Source: Cardinalis cardinalis (taxonomy: Eukaryota > Chordata > Aves > Passeriformes > Cardinalidae). Taken from it: 64,000 bases of DNA. Location of the stretch: contig JACDOX010000297.1 of the NCBI GenBank assembly GCA_014549065.1, positions 94,244 through 158,243 of the forward strand, given 5' to 3'. The notes below the pieces were generated by a model. That model was not told the origin of the DNA and did not search any database. It worked only from the letters and a program-made list of their open reading frames with translations. Shown here one piece after another: positions 41,928 to 56,310 of the stretch; within the stretch, counting starts at the first letter, position 1; each line of letters begins with the position of its first letter. Both the position numbers and the translations under genes were made by a program.

Positions 41928-44900
41928 TTGTTTGAANCATGTAATGACATCAGGACAAACCAGGTGCAACCCAGGGAAGATTTCCAGTAGGAGCAGAAGT
42001 TTTCAGCAGGGCCAAACACGACTGAAATGGGCTGGGCTTGGAGTAAGGGAGAATCCACACTGGNTTTTAGGGGACACTGAAGAAGCACAGAAATATCAAT
42101 GCAGAACTGCATCAGAGGTGTGAATTCACCAAGCAGGTGCAGTCCCAAGGCTCCCAGCCTTCCAGGGAGCAGCAGTCTGCTTCCCAGCCTTTGGGAGAGC
42201 ACTGGAAGCAAATTCCACGAGTACAACCCCAGCTCAGGCACACTCGCTCAGGGGCTTGCCCTGATTTCCAAGCCTTCAATCCCAGCAGCTTCAGAGTCAT
42301 AGGAAAAATGAGATTTCCTTTTCTTTTTTGGCTTGAAGCATGGGGAGGTCATCCCCGTTCAAAGCAACAGGAACACCATGTCTTTTAGGGAAAGAGAGCA
42401 GCCAGTGATACAGATATTCTCTGAGGTGCTGTGCTCTGCTCCTCTGCAGCCCCTCTTAGCACAAGTCCCTACCCAGNCCTCTCCCAACACAGTTCCCAGC
42501 AAAGACCACCTCTTTAGGCTAAATCAGAGCAAGAATAAAGCTACACATCAATATTAAATCTGAAGGTCATTTAGCCAAGGGAAGGGGCAGCCGTGCTACT
42601 TCTGGCACCAATCCAAGGAAAGTTTCCTCTCTCAACCCAAAGAGCCATTCCAGTTAACACAGAAATAACACATTTCTGGCCTCCAAGCCCTTTATCTAAG
42701 AAATGGGATAATATAATCCTGGCTGAAGGACTGCTGTATAGTACAGGAGCATGGAAAAAGTCCAGAGAGAAATGGAAAGGGAGAGCAAGAGACTGACGTG
42801 AGTCACGCTATGCTGGNTTTTGCCTGGAGCCAGAGAAACACGGTGGGAAGGGGCCATGGAGCATGGGGATGAGAAGGGCAGCTGCTCCCAGCCACTCAGG
42901 CAGCACCAGAGGCAGCTCATCAGAAGGTAAAAATGATGGACTTAACAACTGTGTTCCACTGCAAAGACGCAGAAAGGTTTCATGGCACTGGATCAAATGT
43001 GAGACCGACATCCCTGGGGATGCAGGGGGAGCTGCTGGTTTGGGGTNGGTGAACTGGGGGCACAGGAGAAAGGAGCTCTGGGCAGAGCTCTGTCCTGGGG
43101 GTGGCTGGAGATGGCCAAAATAAGGCTGTGAAAATCCAGTTGTATTTCCATGGGAAGAAAGGAACAATCTGCATTGTTCGGCCACGTGAAACCCCTTTTA
43201 TCAGCNACGCTGTGGCACACAAAGGACTGAAGAAACACTGGATTCAAACATCAAATGGGAGCCACAAAAGAGCATCTCTGCTTTCTAAGAAAGGGCTGAG
43301 CTCTGACCAGGTCGAAGAATCTTCCAGAAGAGCAACTCTGGCCACTAATGAAGGGTTTTCAGGGAGCTTCCCATCTCATCTGCATTCAACCACCAGCACA
43401 GGGTGTCACTCCGCTCCGCTCCTCATCACAGCTTTGGCACCAATGGCTGTCTGTCAACACCCGTGAATTTCTCGGGCATTCCTGGCTCCTTCATCAAGTT
43501 TTCCATCATTTAATGAATCTCATTTAATAAATCTGCAAATCCCTCTGCATGGTCCCAGAGAGCACAGTTTAAGAGCCACTATTTCAGCCTGAACTACCTT
43601 CTGAACGTGTTTGCCAGAAACAATTTTAAACCCCANCAGTTTGTGGACAGTAGAGAGGAATATTTCACCCAACACACGGCAGAGGTGGCACATGCTGGAG
43701 AGGCTGGAGCTGAACAACAAATGTTGGGTGATTTACTAGGAAGTGATGGAGACAAAAAGGAGCCCCTTGGCAACTCCTCTGAGGGCTGCAGCTGATGCCA
43801 CCCTGGCAGGGGCCCTGCCTTTGGGACAGGGACTGAACCCTCTCAGGTGGCTGGGGGAGGACAGGGAGCTCAGCTCCTGCCAGAGCCCCACCNGTGCCCT
43901 GCTCTGCTGCCATGCTGCCAAACCATCCTTCAACACAACCCAGTGAAACAAGGGCCTCCCCCAAAGAGAGCTGCAGCCACAGGAGGCCTCTGCTACTCTG
44001 GGCTGACAAAGGCCTTAATGTTTAAACTTACAGACACCCTATTTACTGTGCTGAAAAAGAGCAGGGAGTAATTCAAACCCTGGGAGCACAGGAGTGCTGG
44101 AGGGGGAAGGAAGCGGGATCTGGGTGAGTCTGCAGAGCTGGGGTGGCCGATGCTNACAAACTGAATGCTGGGATTTGGACATGACCCATCCATATCACAG
44201 ATCCTGTTTGCTGCACGAGACCCTGAGGGAGCCCCCAGGACATGGACAGCCCCTCCAGTGCCACGTCCTGAAGGACTCCTTGCAGAAGAGTTTACACAGT
44301 GACTTTGGATGATGAACTCTGCAGAGTCCAAGTACACAAAGTCACATGTGTGCACATGCATTTCTCCTACGGAGCCAAAAGGCACTGGCCCACAAGAGAC
44401 AACACAGACCCCTAGCACTGAGAGCACAGCTAAGGGTTAACTGCAGGTAGGCTCCAAGGAGGAAATCCACATCTGACCTGGGAGAAAAGCAAAGAACAAA
44501 CAAAAAGGAAGAAAAGCAAGAAGCTGATAGCAGAGTCCATGTTTGTATATCCGTGGAGGGAATCTAATTCTTATTTCCTACATCACAAAGGAAGCCCTTC
44601 CCTCAGGGAATAGGACACTGCTGAGGTGGAATCCCAACTGAGGGCTCTCATCCATCTTCTGCAACATGGTAGAGCAGGGGGGGGAAGAATAAAGTCTTAC
44701 AGTTTAAAAGGCTCAGAGCTGGGCCCCCAGCCCCACTCTGCTAATTCCCTGCTCCATCACAGATTTGCTGTTTGATCCTGGCCATGGTACTTGACATCTT
44801 TTTCTCATCTATTAAATGGCCAGAGGAGTTCTGGCTCACGGTCAAGAGGCTCTCTTATCTGTGGGGTATTTATTGTCCCAGGCACAGGATCACTTTAGAG

Positions 44901-45884
44901 TGGAATGGTTTTAGCGTCACAGAAGACATTCCACTGTAACCATCAATTTACTACCTTCTCTCTTTTAATTAATTAAACACTTGCCAAAAAGGCTCCCTCT
45001 GATCAGGCCCACATTCCCTCCCAGGCACAGGGGAGGTGGGTGAAGAAAAGCAGAACAAAGGGAGGGTTTTCACCTTGTGGCATCTCTGATCCTATAGCTG
45101 CCCTCCCCCCTCCCCACTGCCAGGCTCTTCTGGAGCAAAATATGTGTCACAGACACACACACAAATTTAGGAGTGATTATATGGGCTTCATTTCATTTAC
45201 TGAGATTAAAAGCGAGGGGTCAGCTGCAGGTTAACAATCCACTCATGTAGTAACTCTGTTGTTTGGGCTTTTTATTAGTTTAGCTACATGAGGCATCTTC
45301 AATGTGAATTTGGGGAGCAGGACTGAGCAGCTGTTCCCATGTTACAAATGTTACACCCTCCTGAATGCTTCCTCCTCCTCTCCCTGCAGCTCAGGTTCTT
45401 CCCAGAGACTCNGGCTATTCCCTAAAGCTGGGGAAAGGACACGCTGTGTTCAGCAATTCTTTTTGTCCCCTTGTGCTCCATTTTCTTTCTTCAATGTCTC
45501 AAAAAAAAAAAAAAAGAAGAAAAAACAAATCACAAACAAAACTCAAAAAGCTACAGCTATTTCTCCCCTTTAGTAATCCTGAATATATTTATTATCACGT
45601 CTGGCCTACAAAAGAAAACGTGACTGATCTACAGAAGCCTGCATCAAGCNTTATTTTGCCTTTTTGCTGTTTAGTTTTTAAAACCCATCCTTCTCCCAAA
45701 GCTCTGATTCTGCAGCAGTTGAGACTGGACAATCACTTCCGAAGGAAGTGGTAGAACTTCCTAGATGTGTCTGCTGAGAAAGTCTCTACCCAGAGGCACC
45801 AGGGAAACTGAGGAGGTTTTCAGAACGCTGCCATCCCTTCACAGCCTCCTCTGCCTGTGGAACACTCNATTCTGGGCAAAATAA

Positions 45885-45980
45885 ATGAGGCTGGACAGGA
45901 GCAACCTGGTCTAGTGGAGAGCATCCACTAGAAGGGGAGGATCTTTAAGGTCCTCCCAGCCCAAACCATTCCAGGATCCT
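45885..45980 (+). mobile_element. CR1 3' end
   Basis: AGCAACCTGGTCTAGTGGA, then GGATCTTTAAGGTCCTCCCA and GCCCAAACCATTCCAGGAT, form a short CR1 tail. Confidence 0.88.
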
Positions 45981-47047
45981 CCAAAAGGAAGCCCACCCAC
46001 ACTGTGTCTCATCCCTCTGCTCCCAGAGCTTGCTCTTGGGCTGAGTTTGAGACCAGCTGCAGCAAATCCAAGCCTTAATCCTCGCACATGAGAAAGGAAA
46101 GAACCCCAGGGCAGGAGCTGAGGCTGCTGCTGCCCTCGACAGGTGTGGAGGCAGAACCTGGATGGGTGACAGGGCCTCAATGAGCCCCTTCATGCCCGGC
46201 AGTTCTGGGACAATGAAACCTCTGTCCAAAGCCTCGGAAATAAAGTTCCTCTTTGTGAGAGTTGAACTCTGACAAGCAAGAGCTGCAACCCAAACCCGAC
46301 TCCACCTCCTGCCAGGACTCAGACAAATCCCAACCTCTGAGGTTTGTGCTGCGTCCTGCCTTGCCATGACCAGAAAATTCTCTGTTTAAAACCACTGAGG
46401 TGTCATTAGGACAAGACCAGAGACACCCCCTGATCCCAATGGCTTGGAGCTGACAAACTGAACAAAGGGGAACAGGAAATAAGCCTGGTCACAATTCCAA
46501 CACTCCTCTGCAGCCACTGCAACAGGGCTTGTGCAAACATATTTCATAAATAGGTCAGAGAAATGAAAAAGCAGATGACAGACAGATGGCACAGCGAAAG
46601 GAGANGAGGAGGAAGAAGGGGGCAAGACCATCTGAGCCAAGAGAGGAGCAGCCAAGGAATTCTTCAATGAAATCCCAGTTGGATTAAACAGCTCCATGCT
46701 CCAAACTTTACAAAAGGTGAAACACAAATAGGAAGTGCACTTTATTTCGGACAAGGACCCCCACATGTGGAAATCACATCTCCAAGCAGCAAGTGCTGTT
46801 CACCTTCGAACACCTCAAATTCAGGTCATTCTGGGGAATGGAGCCAAAGTGCACTGGTAATTAGGGTCTGAAGGACAGCATGAATTTAGGGCACACCAGC
46901 TTCAAGGCTAGCAAAGCTCCCACTGGCACCAACACAACCTTTGTACTAACTTTACAAGAAAACCATCACCTGGTGTGTGTTAAAGGAAATTATTGTACCA
47001 GAACATTCAGTGATCCACCAGACTTCATCTCATCTGCAGACACGAAT

Positions 47048-47190
47048 CCCAGAATGGTTTGGGTTGGAAGAGACCTCAAAGCTCATCCAGGGCCACCCCT
47101 GCCATGGGCAGGGACATCTCCCACTGTCTCCAAGCCCCAATGTCCAACCTAGCCTGGGACACTTCAGGGATGGGGCAGCCACAATAAACC
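47048..47190 (-). mobile_element. CR1 3' end, reverse
   Basis: CCCAGAATGGTTTGGGTTGG, then AAGAGACCTCAAAGCTCATC, CATGGGCAGGGACATCTCCC and GATGGGGCAGCC, are a CR1 tail on the - strand. Confidence 0.92.
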
Positions 47191-49861
47191 CCTCTCATGG
47201 CAGAACCAGATATGTCAGAACTGCAACACACGTCAGTATTTTCTGTACACATTAAGTTTCTCCACGTCTAAAACCCCACATATGTAACATAAAATGTGTT
47301 TAAATGCCTTAAGATAACTCTCTTTGAAAAAATCTTTGGTACTCGACAGGTTCTTGACCAAACCATCAGCACGGTTCTCACCCACAGAGCACACAAACCA
47401 CGTCCCAGATGATGAGCAACTGAAAGGACAGACCAGGAACAGGAGGCATTTTGAGTAGTTTCTGCAAAACAAAAATCTAAATAAACCTTGATTGAAGGAA
47501 CAAAAAGTAGTGAGAGGCATCACTGACAGCAAGATGGTTCACTGATACTGACAGCAAAAGAGAGCATGAAAACACACTCAACACTTCTGACTGTATGCAG
47601 CTGACACAAAAGAATATAGGGCAGAATTATAGTATTGGAATTTATGGTTTTTTAAAAGATGGAGAAAAAAATGAGTTTGGATCACTGAGGAAAAGCACAG
47701 TTGGATTACAGCACTAAGAAGCCTTCCTTAAAAAAGAAGGGAGGGGTGGTAAATGATCCATCAACAAGCCAGAAAATTTTAAGTGAAGTTTTAAGTAAAN
47801 GAGAACAGATTTTAAAAGCCATCACATCTCCTGTTCAAATTCAGGCTCTGTTCAGATGGCAAGAGGCTACAAGATCACACCCACAAGAATCTGTATTTGC
47901 TCCATGGCTTCCCAACCCAACAGGCAAGGGAGGAAACGAGAACTGATGCCTACAAGATCAACCTAAGCAAGAAAAGAATGGTTTTGAAAATCTATTCCAG
48001 CTCAAGCAAACAAGCCTTTACTCAGCGAAATCAGCCTCCACAGTGATGTCTTCTCACATAAATGATCTCATCTGGCCTTATGATCCAAGGCAAAAACAAG
48101 TACTCTTGACACAGCTCTCTGAGCTTGCTTTCTTTCTTTTCCTGCCAGTTCTCTCAGGATCATTCTGTCTTCTCCCAGCAGTGTTTCTGTCCCATTGCCC
48201 AAGGCCCTGCACCACTCCATCCATGTCATTCTTGTCTGCTCCTTCCAGGCCAGCAGCTGGAAGATCAAGACACACTGTCCACACACACCGCGTGCTTGTT
48301 CAGGAGAATTTAAGCACAAAATATTTTCTGTCCCAGCAAAGCGTCCCAACCACCAGCACCCAGCAAGTACTCACAGCATTCAAACACTCAGCCCTGCTCA
48401 TCTGGATGTGGTTGGAAGACAGAACCAAGTGTGTGGATCACTCCATGGAATCAGCCCCATTGTGACAACCAGAGCTCAGCTCTGCACCCACAGCTGGCAC
48501 GGAGGAGGCTTTGGACCTGAACACCTTTCAGGAGATGCTCAGGCACAGCCAGAAGGTGCTCCAAAGTGGAAATCCTGCTGGAAGGGGATGTGGAGCTCAC
48601 ACCTGCTTCACACATTATCCAGAGGACAATAAAGAAACTNATTATGTTTGGAAAGTCACTAGTTATTTATAGCATGACAGCAAATTTGTTGCCAGGAGAG
48701 CTTCAAGCAGGTCAGGGTTACAGTCCTACAGTCACCTGCACAGGGCAGCCTAAAATACCTGGGCTGGACTACACTTGAAATAAAACCGAGTTCAAACACA
48801 GCTAGGTCCTTAAAAGCAATCCTCTAGCACGTATTTGCTAAAAATCTTAATGGAATCATCATTTAAAGACCTTTATCAGAAGAGACAGAGATAAGGGTCA
48901 TGTAACCTGTGGGTGTCTGATTTATTACAGGTGAGCTAGGCAGGGAGACATTCAAACACATAATTAGAAAACAGGGAGGTGGAACAGACTCAGAACAAGC
49001 ACCTCTTCTTGCAGCAATCCCAGTTCTTCACCACAGCTCCAGGCGAGTCACCCTCCCAACATCCCAGTCAAAACTCTGAATCACACACTGAGACAAGAGC
49101 AAACAAGGAAAGTGTCCAGCCCCCATTCACTAGGGAATCTGATTACTCAGATTGTCCTGCAGCTAATGGAAAAAGAGACACAGTGTGACAGAGGTGACAC
49201 AGCCAGACCTGCAAAATCAGNGCTCAGTTTTCCCTCCAGCACCCGCAGAGCAACCCATCACCAGCATCTGCCTCCCTCCCTTTCTGCTGCTCNCTCTGTT
49301 GACAAAACCCAAAGCCTTTTAAGATGTATTTAGTAATAACTGNACCTTTTTTTTTAAAAGAAAAATTAGGCCTCTGTTGACTTCACAGGGCAGGACAGGC
49401 TGCGCCCATCTTCAGTTGTTGTTACAGAAAACGTGTGCAGAAACATTTTCTAATTGCAGCAGTGGAGCATCTCTGCATCTGCTCTCCAGGCACTTCACAA
49501 AGCTACAGAAAGAGGGACAAAAGTGAGGGAATGGGGAGGGAATTTAATAAACATCAAAATTCATCATGCAGAAATTCTGTCCAATCACTGCTATTCCATG
49601 ATGAAGAGAGCTGACCACGTTTGTTTCATCATCCCACGCCTGTCTCAAGACAAAGTGGATAAATCCTGGGGCAGTGAGTAAAACCTGTGACCCTTCTTTC
49701 TGTGTTTCAGTGCTTCTCCAGGAGATATTCTGCTTTTATAGGACAACATCTTCTACTTCACAACTGAGAAACCAAGAAACTAATTGCTTCANAACAGCAC
49801 AGAATTCCAGAGTAACTATTCCAGACTTTACAACGCTGGTGGGAATAAATCTTCAGTGAAT

Positions 49862-50029
49862 ATGGCTTCAAAAAGCACCCTGTGCCCTCTCTTCCTCTTT
49901 CAGCTCACTAAAATAAGACTTAAGAGGAAATCTGCCAAGACACCAAAGAAAAAGGCCACCTCTTCTGCTAAGGGAACTAAGGGAAGCAACAATAACCCTG
50001 AGCAAAAGCACAAAGATAAAGGTGTTTAA
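49862..50029 (+). CDS. Unrecognised small lysine-rich open reading frame (55 codons)
   Basis: ATG at 49862 has A at -3 and G at +4, a good vertebrate start context. The 55-residue product begins MASKSTLCPLFLFQL and continues with basic LKRKSAKTPKKKATSSAKG, ending KHKDKGV before TAA. I do not recognise it. CTCTTCCTCTTTCAG inside the frame (ending 49903) is an excellent 3' splice site, so the basic part could instead be a terminal exon of 42 codons read in the same frame. It lies in KANSL1 intron 2 on the opposite strand, just before a CR1 tail. It may be a chance frame, a small gene, or a non-coding RNA exon. Confidence 0.25.
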   Translation: MASKSTLCPLFLFQLTKIRLKRKSAKTPKKKATSSAKGTKGSNNNPEQKHKDKGV

Positions 50030-50260
50030 AGCTGCACCACAATCTGAGGGAGCCAGAACGGTTCTCAAGGACTTTGAACACCCGTGATGTGTCCTCCTGC
50101 CCTGGGAATGACAGCAGCTCCAAGCTGCCCAATCCCCCCCACAAAACAGCAGAGGGCCTCTGCAGGTCCTGACAAAGGTATCTGTAGAGTAATTTAAATT
50201 TAAAATATTTGAAAACAAAAATAATAAAAAAATAAAATTAAGAAAAGAAAAAGGAAAAAG

Positions 50261-50426
50261 CTGGGGCTGCCCCTGGATCCCTGGCAGTGCCCAAGGCCAG
50301 GCAGGACAGAATTTGGAGCAGCCTGGGACAATGGAAGGTGTCCCTGCCATGGCAGGGGTGGCACTGGATGAGCTTTAAGGTCCCTGCCTACNCAACCCAG
50401 TCTGGAATTTTTTTTATTCTGTAACT
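50261..50426 (+). mobile_element. CR1 3' end
   Basis: GGGGCTGCCCCTGGATCCCT, then GGCAGTGCCCAAGGCC, GGAAGGTGTCCCTGCCATGG, GATGAGCTTTAAGGTCCC and a degraded terminus, follow an A-rich stretch. Confidence 0.93.
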
Positions 50427-53400
50427 GTGTTTCCTTCAACCATTCAGCTCACCTAATTCTGCCCTTTGCCTGACTAGATTAAGTAATTACCAGCGGTATG
50501 GCAGCAATGGGAGGACAGTGGTTTCTGGAACATGGAATTATGCCAGAAAAGCTTTGGGATCCAGTTCCCAAGCAGAGGGAGTGGAAGCTCACTGCTGCCT
50601 CATTGCACAGCAATGACATCAGCTCTGAGCTCCCTGGAAATCTGAAGCCTCTCTCCAGGAGGATGGATCAGTGCTGGGCTCGGAGCGGTCACGGGGCTGC
50701 TGAGCACATCAGGTGATTCACACACAAAAGGGATTTCAGTCTTCCCCCACCACCAGCTATTTATTCATATATCAGACAAGAGGGATTTATATCATATATG
50801 TTAGTGTGTGCATATATATATATAAATTATTTTATACATATATAATTATTATATATATAATATAATGTCTCTCATGCCTGAGTAAATGTCACCTAGAAAA
50901 GTTTAAGGCTTAACTGCCGGGTTAGTTCATGTTTGTGCAGTGCTTTCAAGATTAAAACACTCTGTGTGCTAAGCATTATCATCAAGTCTAAGAAGGGCAG
51001 ACTTGGCTCTAGGAGAGATACTAGNATTACATACACACAAATTAAAACATTTGGATTCTTTCCAGAGAAGATCACTCCGATTTTGCCTTTCTGCTTGTCA
51101 GTACACAGCTCCACAAATGTCTGCTTTCTGGAGACATGGGACAGAAATCCACACAGTCAAGTTCCTAAAGGCAAATAATATCAAAANCCATTCCTAAATG
51201 GCAGAAGATTATCCTCAAAACAAGGAAAAAAAGCAGCCTCACTTTTGTCATGGGATACCCACAGAGCTNAAAAAGTCTCAACTTTAAGGCCCATAAAATT
51301 TTTCTGACCTTCACAGTGAGACACCAAACCCCTTCAATGAGAAACTTTAGCGGAAGAGAAGATCTAAAAGGTTCAACCAAAGTATTACATATAAACATTG
51401 AACATTTATATAAATATTTATGTGTAGTAAGTTCCAAAAAGAGATTCAGGCAAGAAGCAATCAAATAAGCTTCCAAGTTCCCACAAAAAGCATGGCAGNC
51501 TCATGGAAAGCCACAGCAAGTGGCTTCAACCAAACACCCAGCTCAGGTCTCACTCCTCCTATCTGAACAAGCCTCTCTGTATTGTGCTGGCAGTTTCTGG
51601 AACAGAGTTTAGTCTTTAATCAAAGTTTATTTTCCTCTTGCAGAACACTGAGTACTCACATATCAAAAGCCTTGACAAAATTCCTAGGGCTTCACATTTT
51701 TCTTTACTCCTAATGAAAACCAGCCCGGCGGGAGCTGTGAATCTTGTCCTTGTTACTGTGATTCCCAAATCCTGGGATGTGGGGCTGCTGCTCTGGGGGC
51801 CCTGGGGTGGCTCTCATCCACCCCAAAGCAGCAGCAAGGGTAGGTGAGATCCCTCTGTGTAAAATGCAGCAGGGCAGCTGGCAGGCTGCAACCCCATTTA
51901 TCTCACCACAAGTGTTTTGCATGTTTGAACCCCAAGTTTGTGATTCAAGCCCTTCCTATGGACAAACAGGAGACATCCTTGGCCTCATGAGAATAAAAAG
52001 ATGCTCAAGTATTTGCAATCACAGCAAAAAGAAATAGCTGCTGAGGCCACCAACCCCAGCTGCAAGAGTTACTGAGAGATTATTAACACTGATTTTCCCA
52101 GAAAGGTGTGCACTAGTGAAGAATGTAACAGCTTTTATACATTCTCACAAGCATNGTTCTCTATAAAACAGCTTCCCTGCAGATTCTTTGGTGTTTAAGA
52201 GGGCAAGATCTGTGAAGTAAAATCTTCCCCATGCAGTAAGAATGCAGATATCACAGAGTCTCTCTCCCATATGGATTCTGAACTGTCTACTAAGGAAATT
52301 AAAAACTACCCATTAAGCTTTCTTTCTCTGCTTTCAGAGAANCTGGAACAGAAGCAGGGGACTGGCTCTACCTAACAGCTCCCAGAGCTGCTGGGGAAAG
52401 GTGAACACACAGCTTTAGGGTATTTGGCAAGGCAAGAGCAGAAATAAAAGCAATTTATTTCAGGAATGATCAGAAGCACTTTCAGCCACAAGAAATCATC
52501 CTCCAATGGCAACACCCCCATCACGTGCTCAGTGCTTCCTGCAGGAAACAAATTCCTGCTGCGTGGAAGAGAGGAGAANCTAACATCGAGTGAATGGAGT
52601 TGAATCTGAGCAGCAATTCCCAGGAGCTTTAGCTCTCAGGGAGGAGGTTGTTAGTTCAGTTCACTGCCAACTCCAGCAGCCTAGCACACCATGTACCCCT
52701 CTCCCAACTCCACACTAAAGCTCCCTGTGAAAATGGGAGATTTAACAGGACACACANGCACAAATCTTCCCCCTGTGGAAACTCAACTGCTATAGAGGGA
52801 GACCATGTTNTGTAACATGTTCTGAGAATTCTGTCTCCCAGGACCTGTGATTAAAAACTTCACAAAATCACTCAACTGCCACTGCCACCCTCTTCCCAAA
52901 CTCCTCCACACAGGACACCCTGATCTTTTACAACTTCCAACTGCACCCAGATCCAGAGATTCCCACAAAAGGAATGGAGAAACCATCAAGTTCAGCTGAA
53001 CACTCTCCAGGAAATAAAACCTTTGCCAGGGTCTTATTCACTTATTTTGACAGGCAGCATTTCTTGCATCAAGATCTTTGCTTTTATCTCACTAGGAATT
53101 AAAGGGATGTCCAAAGGTAGAGCCCAGGTATTTGAAAGAGGTGGTATTTGAGACCAAGAAGATGACTGATTAGCAGAATTTTTGGGTTTGTTGTGTGTCC
53201 CCCAAAAGGACAGAGAACTAGTAGCTCTCTCCCAAACATCAGAGCAGTAACAGAAAGAGGATTNAAAATCAACAGAATTTTAATAGAAGAAATCTTAGTA
53301 GAAGAACATGTCTGTAACTGGAGCACGTTTCAGTGAATGCAAGAAAGAACTGCAGAGCTGCAGTCTAGATGGTCTTATTTTAAAAAGCACACAACTTCAA

Positions 53401-55921
53401 AGCACTGAGATATGTTCTGCCATGAAGCAGCACTGAACTTGGCTGGCTTCCCTCCTCTCTCCAAACAGCAACAAAGGAACACTGTTCTCCCCCAGCAGAC
53501 AGCAAACACTGGCACATATTTTCAGGGAGACACCTGTCAGGGCTGGAAGAGCTCAGGGAGTGCAGCAGAGGTGGCCACAGTGACCCAGTGAACCTCAGAG
53601 CACCACCATGGCCCTTTCTGAGCCCAGCTCCTCCTCAGCTCAATGCAGGCAGTTTTACAGACAGCACAGATGCTCTGTGGTCACCAGGGAAGAGTTACAA
53701 GAGGATGTTTAGGCNCATTCCATAGATAAAGTCTTACCTCCCAGAGCAGCACTTTCCCCTTATTTCCCTAAGGAAAAAAACCAAAATGCTGCAAAACCCA
53801 CTTGGGCTTCNGTCAAGGATAATTTATACTTATTTTACTTTAAAGAATCATCTTTGCATGCAAACTATGCCAACTANTCCTGCTAAGAGCCTGTGAAAGC
53901 CTCATCCTTGAGGATCTGGGGCAGTAGGCAATGCTGTTCCAACTGCAGCTTGAGACACAGAGCATGCACAGGCAATATTTCCTCTCCAGTATATCCTCTT
54001 CCATTTAGAAGTGTAGCAGCAGATGCCTTCACNGTCTCCAGTTTGGAAGAAAAAAGGGGAGAGTAAGGCTGATGTGAGCTAAAAAGCAGCAGCTACTGAT
54101 TTTGGGCAAAANTTTCCTCCCCAGAGACACCAGTCCAGACTGATACAGGAGAATCCTGATGTTGACCTTCACAAGGCAACAAAGAACTCATGATTTATGT
54201 CCTTTGATATAAAAACAGAACTTACAACAAAAATAAAAGCTCCAAGAAGTCTATTGGACCTTATAAACAAAGTCCTGGACAAACTGGTAACTGTATTCAG
54301 TTTAGTTTATTAAGAACAAAATAATTTGCAACCACTTAATTTCATCTAAAGGCTGACTAAGCAAGGCTTACAGGCTGTTCTCTTACTGACAAGTCACATC
54401 TTTAAAAGCTCCTTATCTAACAGCTCTCTGCTTTTGCCACAGCAAGCCAGAAAACTGAGATAAAACACCAGTGGTGCAGAAGCCAGAAACAAAGCACCAA
54501 GATATAGGAACTGAACCATGTTTAAATATTTTGCATCCTGCTATCCACATAAAGATAAAAATTCCAGTAGAGATGTTAAACCTCGTGTTTCAAACTTTAG
54601 AACAACCTCTAGCCAACATGGATGAACTCTACCACACACATTAAGGTTCCATATTCAAGCTCTCAAAACACGCTTGCTTTTACCCAGTGACCTACACCTC
54701 ACCTCCTGCTTGTCCTAGAACCTCCTTTAATAAAATTAAATCGAGATTGCATTGAAAAAGAGACTGCAGATTTCCTCCTTGCAGCCAACAAACTTAACCA
54801 TATCTGTAACTGCAGAGATGAGAGCAAGGGCCTCAAACTGCTGGGGTCTAAATAAACATAGAGGCTTCTTTAAAATGTTGGTTGTGCACCACGCACAGAG
54901 TGTGTACATACACACACACACACTCCAAAATGCTTTCAAGCCTTTCAAAACTCACTATAAATTCACACAAGTCCTTCACAATTCCCTATAGCTTAAAAAA
55001 ACACAAGAAGCTATAAAAAGGACTGTACGTCACATGTGAAAGAGAAAACAAAACCATTTTTATTTTGGAACAAAATCGGATTCAGCTGCTGTTTGGGAAA
55101 CATATAGTCAGTTATATTTATTTCTGTGACTCAGGATTCATGCAGCCTGCATCTCTTCCCAGAGATACCTGAGTTATCCCTTCAGCATTTTCCAGCTTTT
55201 TGCTGGGCTGTTACACAGCTTTATGGGGCCACAGTCCTTCAACTCCTATCTGATGATTAACACAATCCTGCAGAAGAGCAGAATGCTGCTGATTCTTTGT
55301 AAAAAAGCTCCCCAGAACACAGTATTAATTTAATCTCATTTAAAACAGATTCAGCATTTCATTCTGCAAGGGAGAGATGCTTTCTACTATGTCAAGACAG
55401 CAAGCAAGAAATCAAAATAATGAGTTCAGAGCCACATTGCTGGGTTCACACAGACTGGAATTCCATAACGTGAAAGAACAAACTGCTGTCTTGAGCAATT
55501 AAGCAGCATTTTCTATTCACAAAAGTACATCCTCCTTGGGTGTCACTAAACACCACACTGATTCCAAGCAACTCAGCTGCTATTAATTAAAAAAAAAAAA
55601 AAAAAGAAAAAAGAAATCCTATTTCTTGCTGGCAAGGTGAGTTACTGGAAGGCTCCTTCCTTGTCAAGGACAATGCGGGTCTGTATCGAGCAGACGTGGC
55701 AGCTTTGCCACTGCTACACGGCTCCTCCCTGTTGTAAATGCAAACAGGGGAGCTCCTGCCTCACCTGCAGGAGCAAGGGGAGGGACAGGGAGAGGAGGCA
55801 ACCACAGACAGGCTGGGGAGAGGACAGGCAGCAACAGGGAACCGTGCCCTTGACACCCGGGGTGATTTTCAGCTCCTCTCCCTCCCTACATAAACAGCCC
55901 TGGGAGGTACCTCTGCAAACC

Positions 55922-56310
55922 AGTAACCCCACGCAGCCAAGATATTTTCTGAAAAATCCTTTCCTTAGGATTTTTTCCTCTTGAGAAGCTGAGAGACCTC
56001 AGGAACAAAATGTAAACAATGGTTATCTGCTGCTGTGGAGTGCAACAGGTGCATCTGGGATTAGCTCATGTGGTTGTTTCTAATTGATGGCAAATCACAG
56101 CCCAGCTGGCTCGGACTCCGAGACACAAGCTTTTGTCATCATTCTTCCCTTTTCTATTCTTAGCCAGCCTTCTGATGAAATCCCTTCTTCTATTCTTTTA
56201 GTATCATTTTAATATAATATATATCATGAAATAATAAANCAGCCTTCTGAAACATGGAGTCAGATCCTCATCTCTTCCCTCATCCTCGGACCCCTGTGAA
56301 CACCGTCACA
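55922..56310 (+). mobile_element. Solo LTR of an avian endogenous retrovirus
   Basis: It begins near TAACCCCACGCAGCCAAGA and ends CCCTGTGAACACCGTCACA. Internal marks are AGGAACAAAATGTAAACAAT, TTCTAATTGATGGCAAATCA and an AATAAA at 56233-56238, close before the 3' part as in an LTR R/U5 region. I associate this element with passerine genomes from memory. No gag, pol or env frames flank it, so it is a solo LTR left by recombination. The 5' border is uncertain and the target duplication is unclear (AACC-like on both sides). Confidence 0.8.

Noticed and set aside
55637..55984. Cysteine-containing 115-codon frame
   Set aside because: It has no ATG start in good context, runs into the solo LTR, and matches nothing I know.
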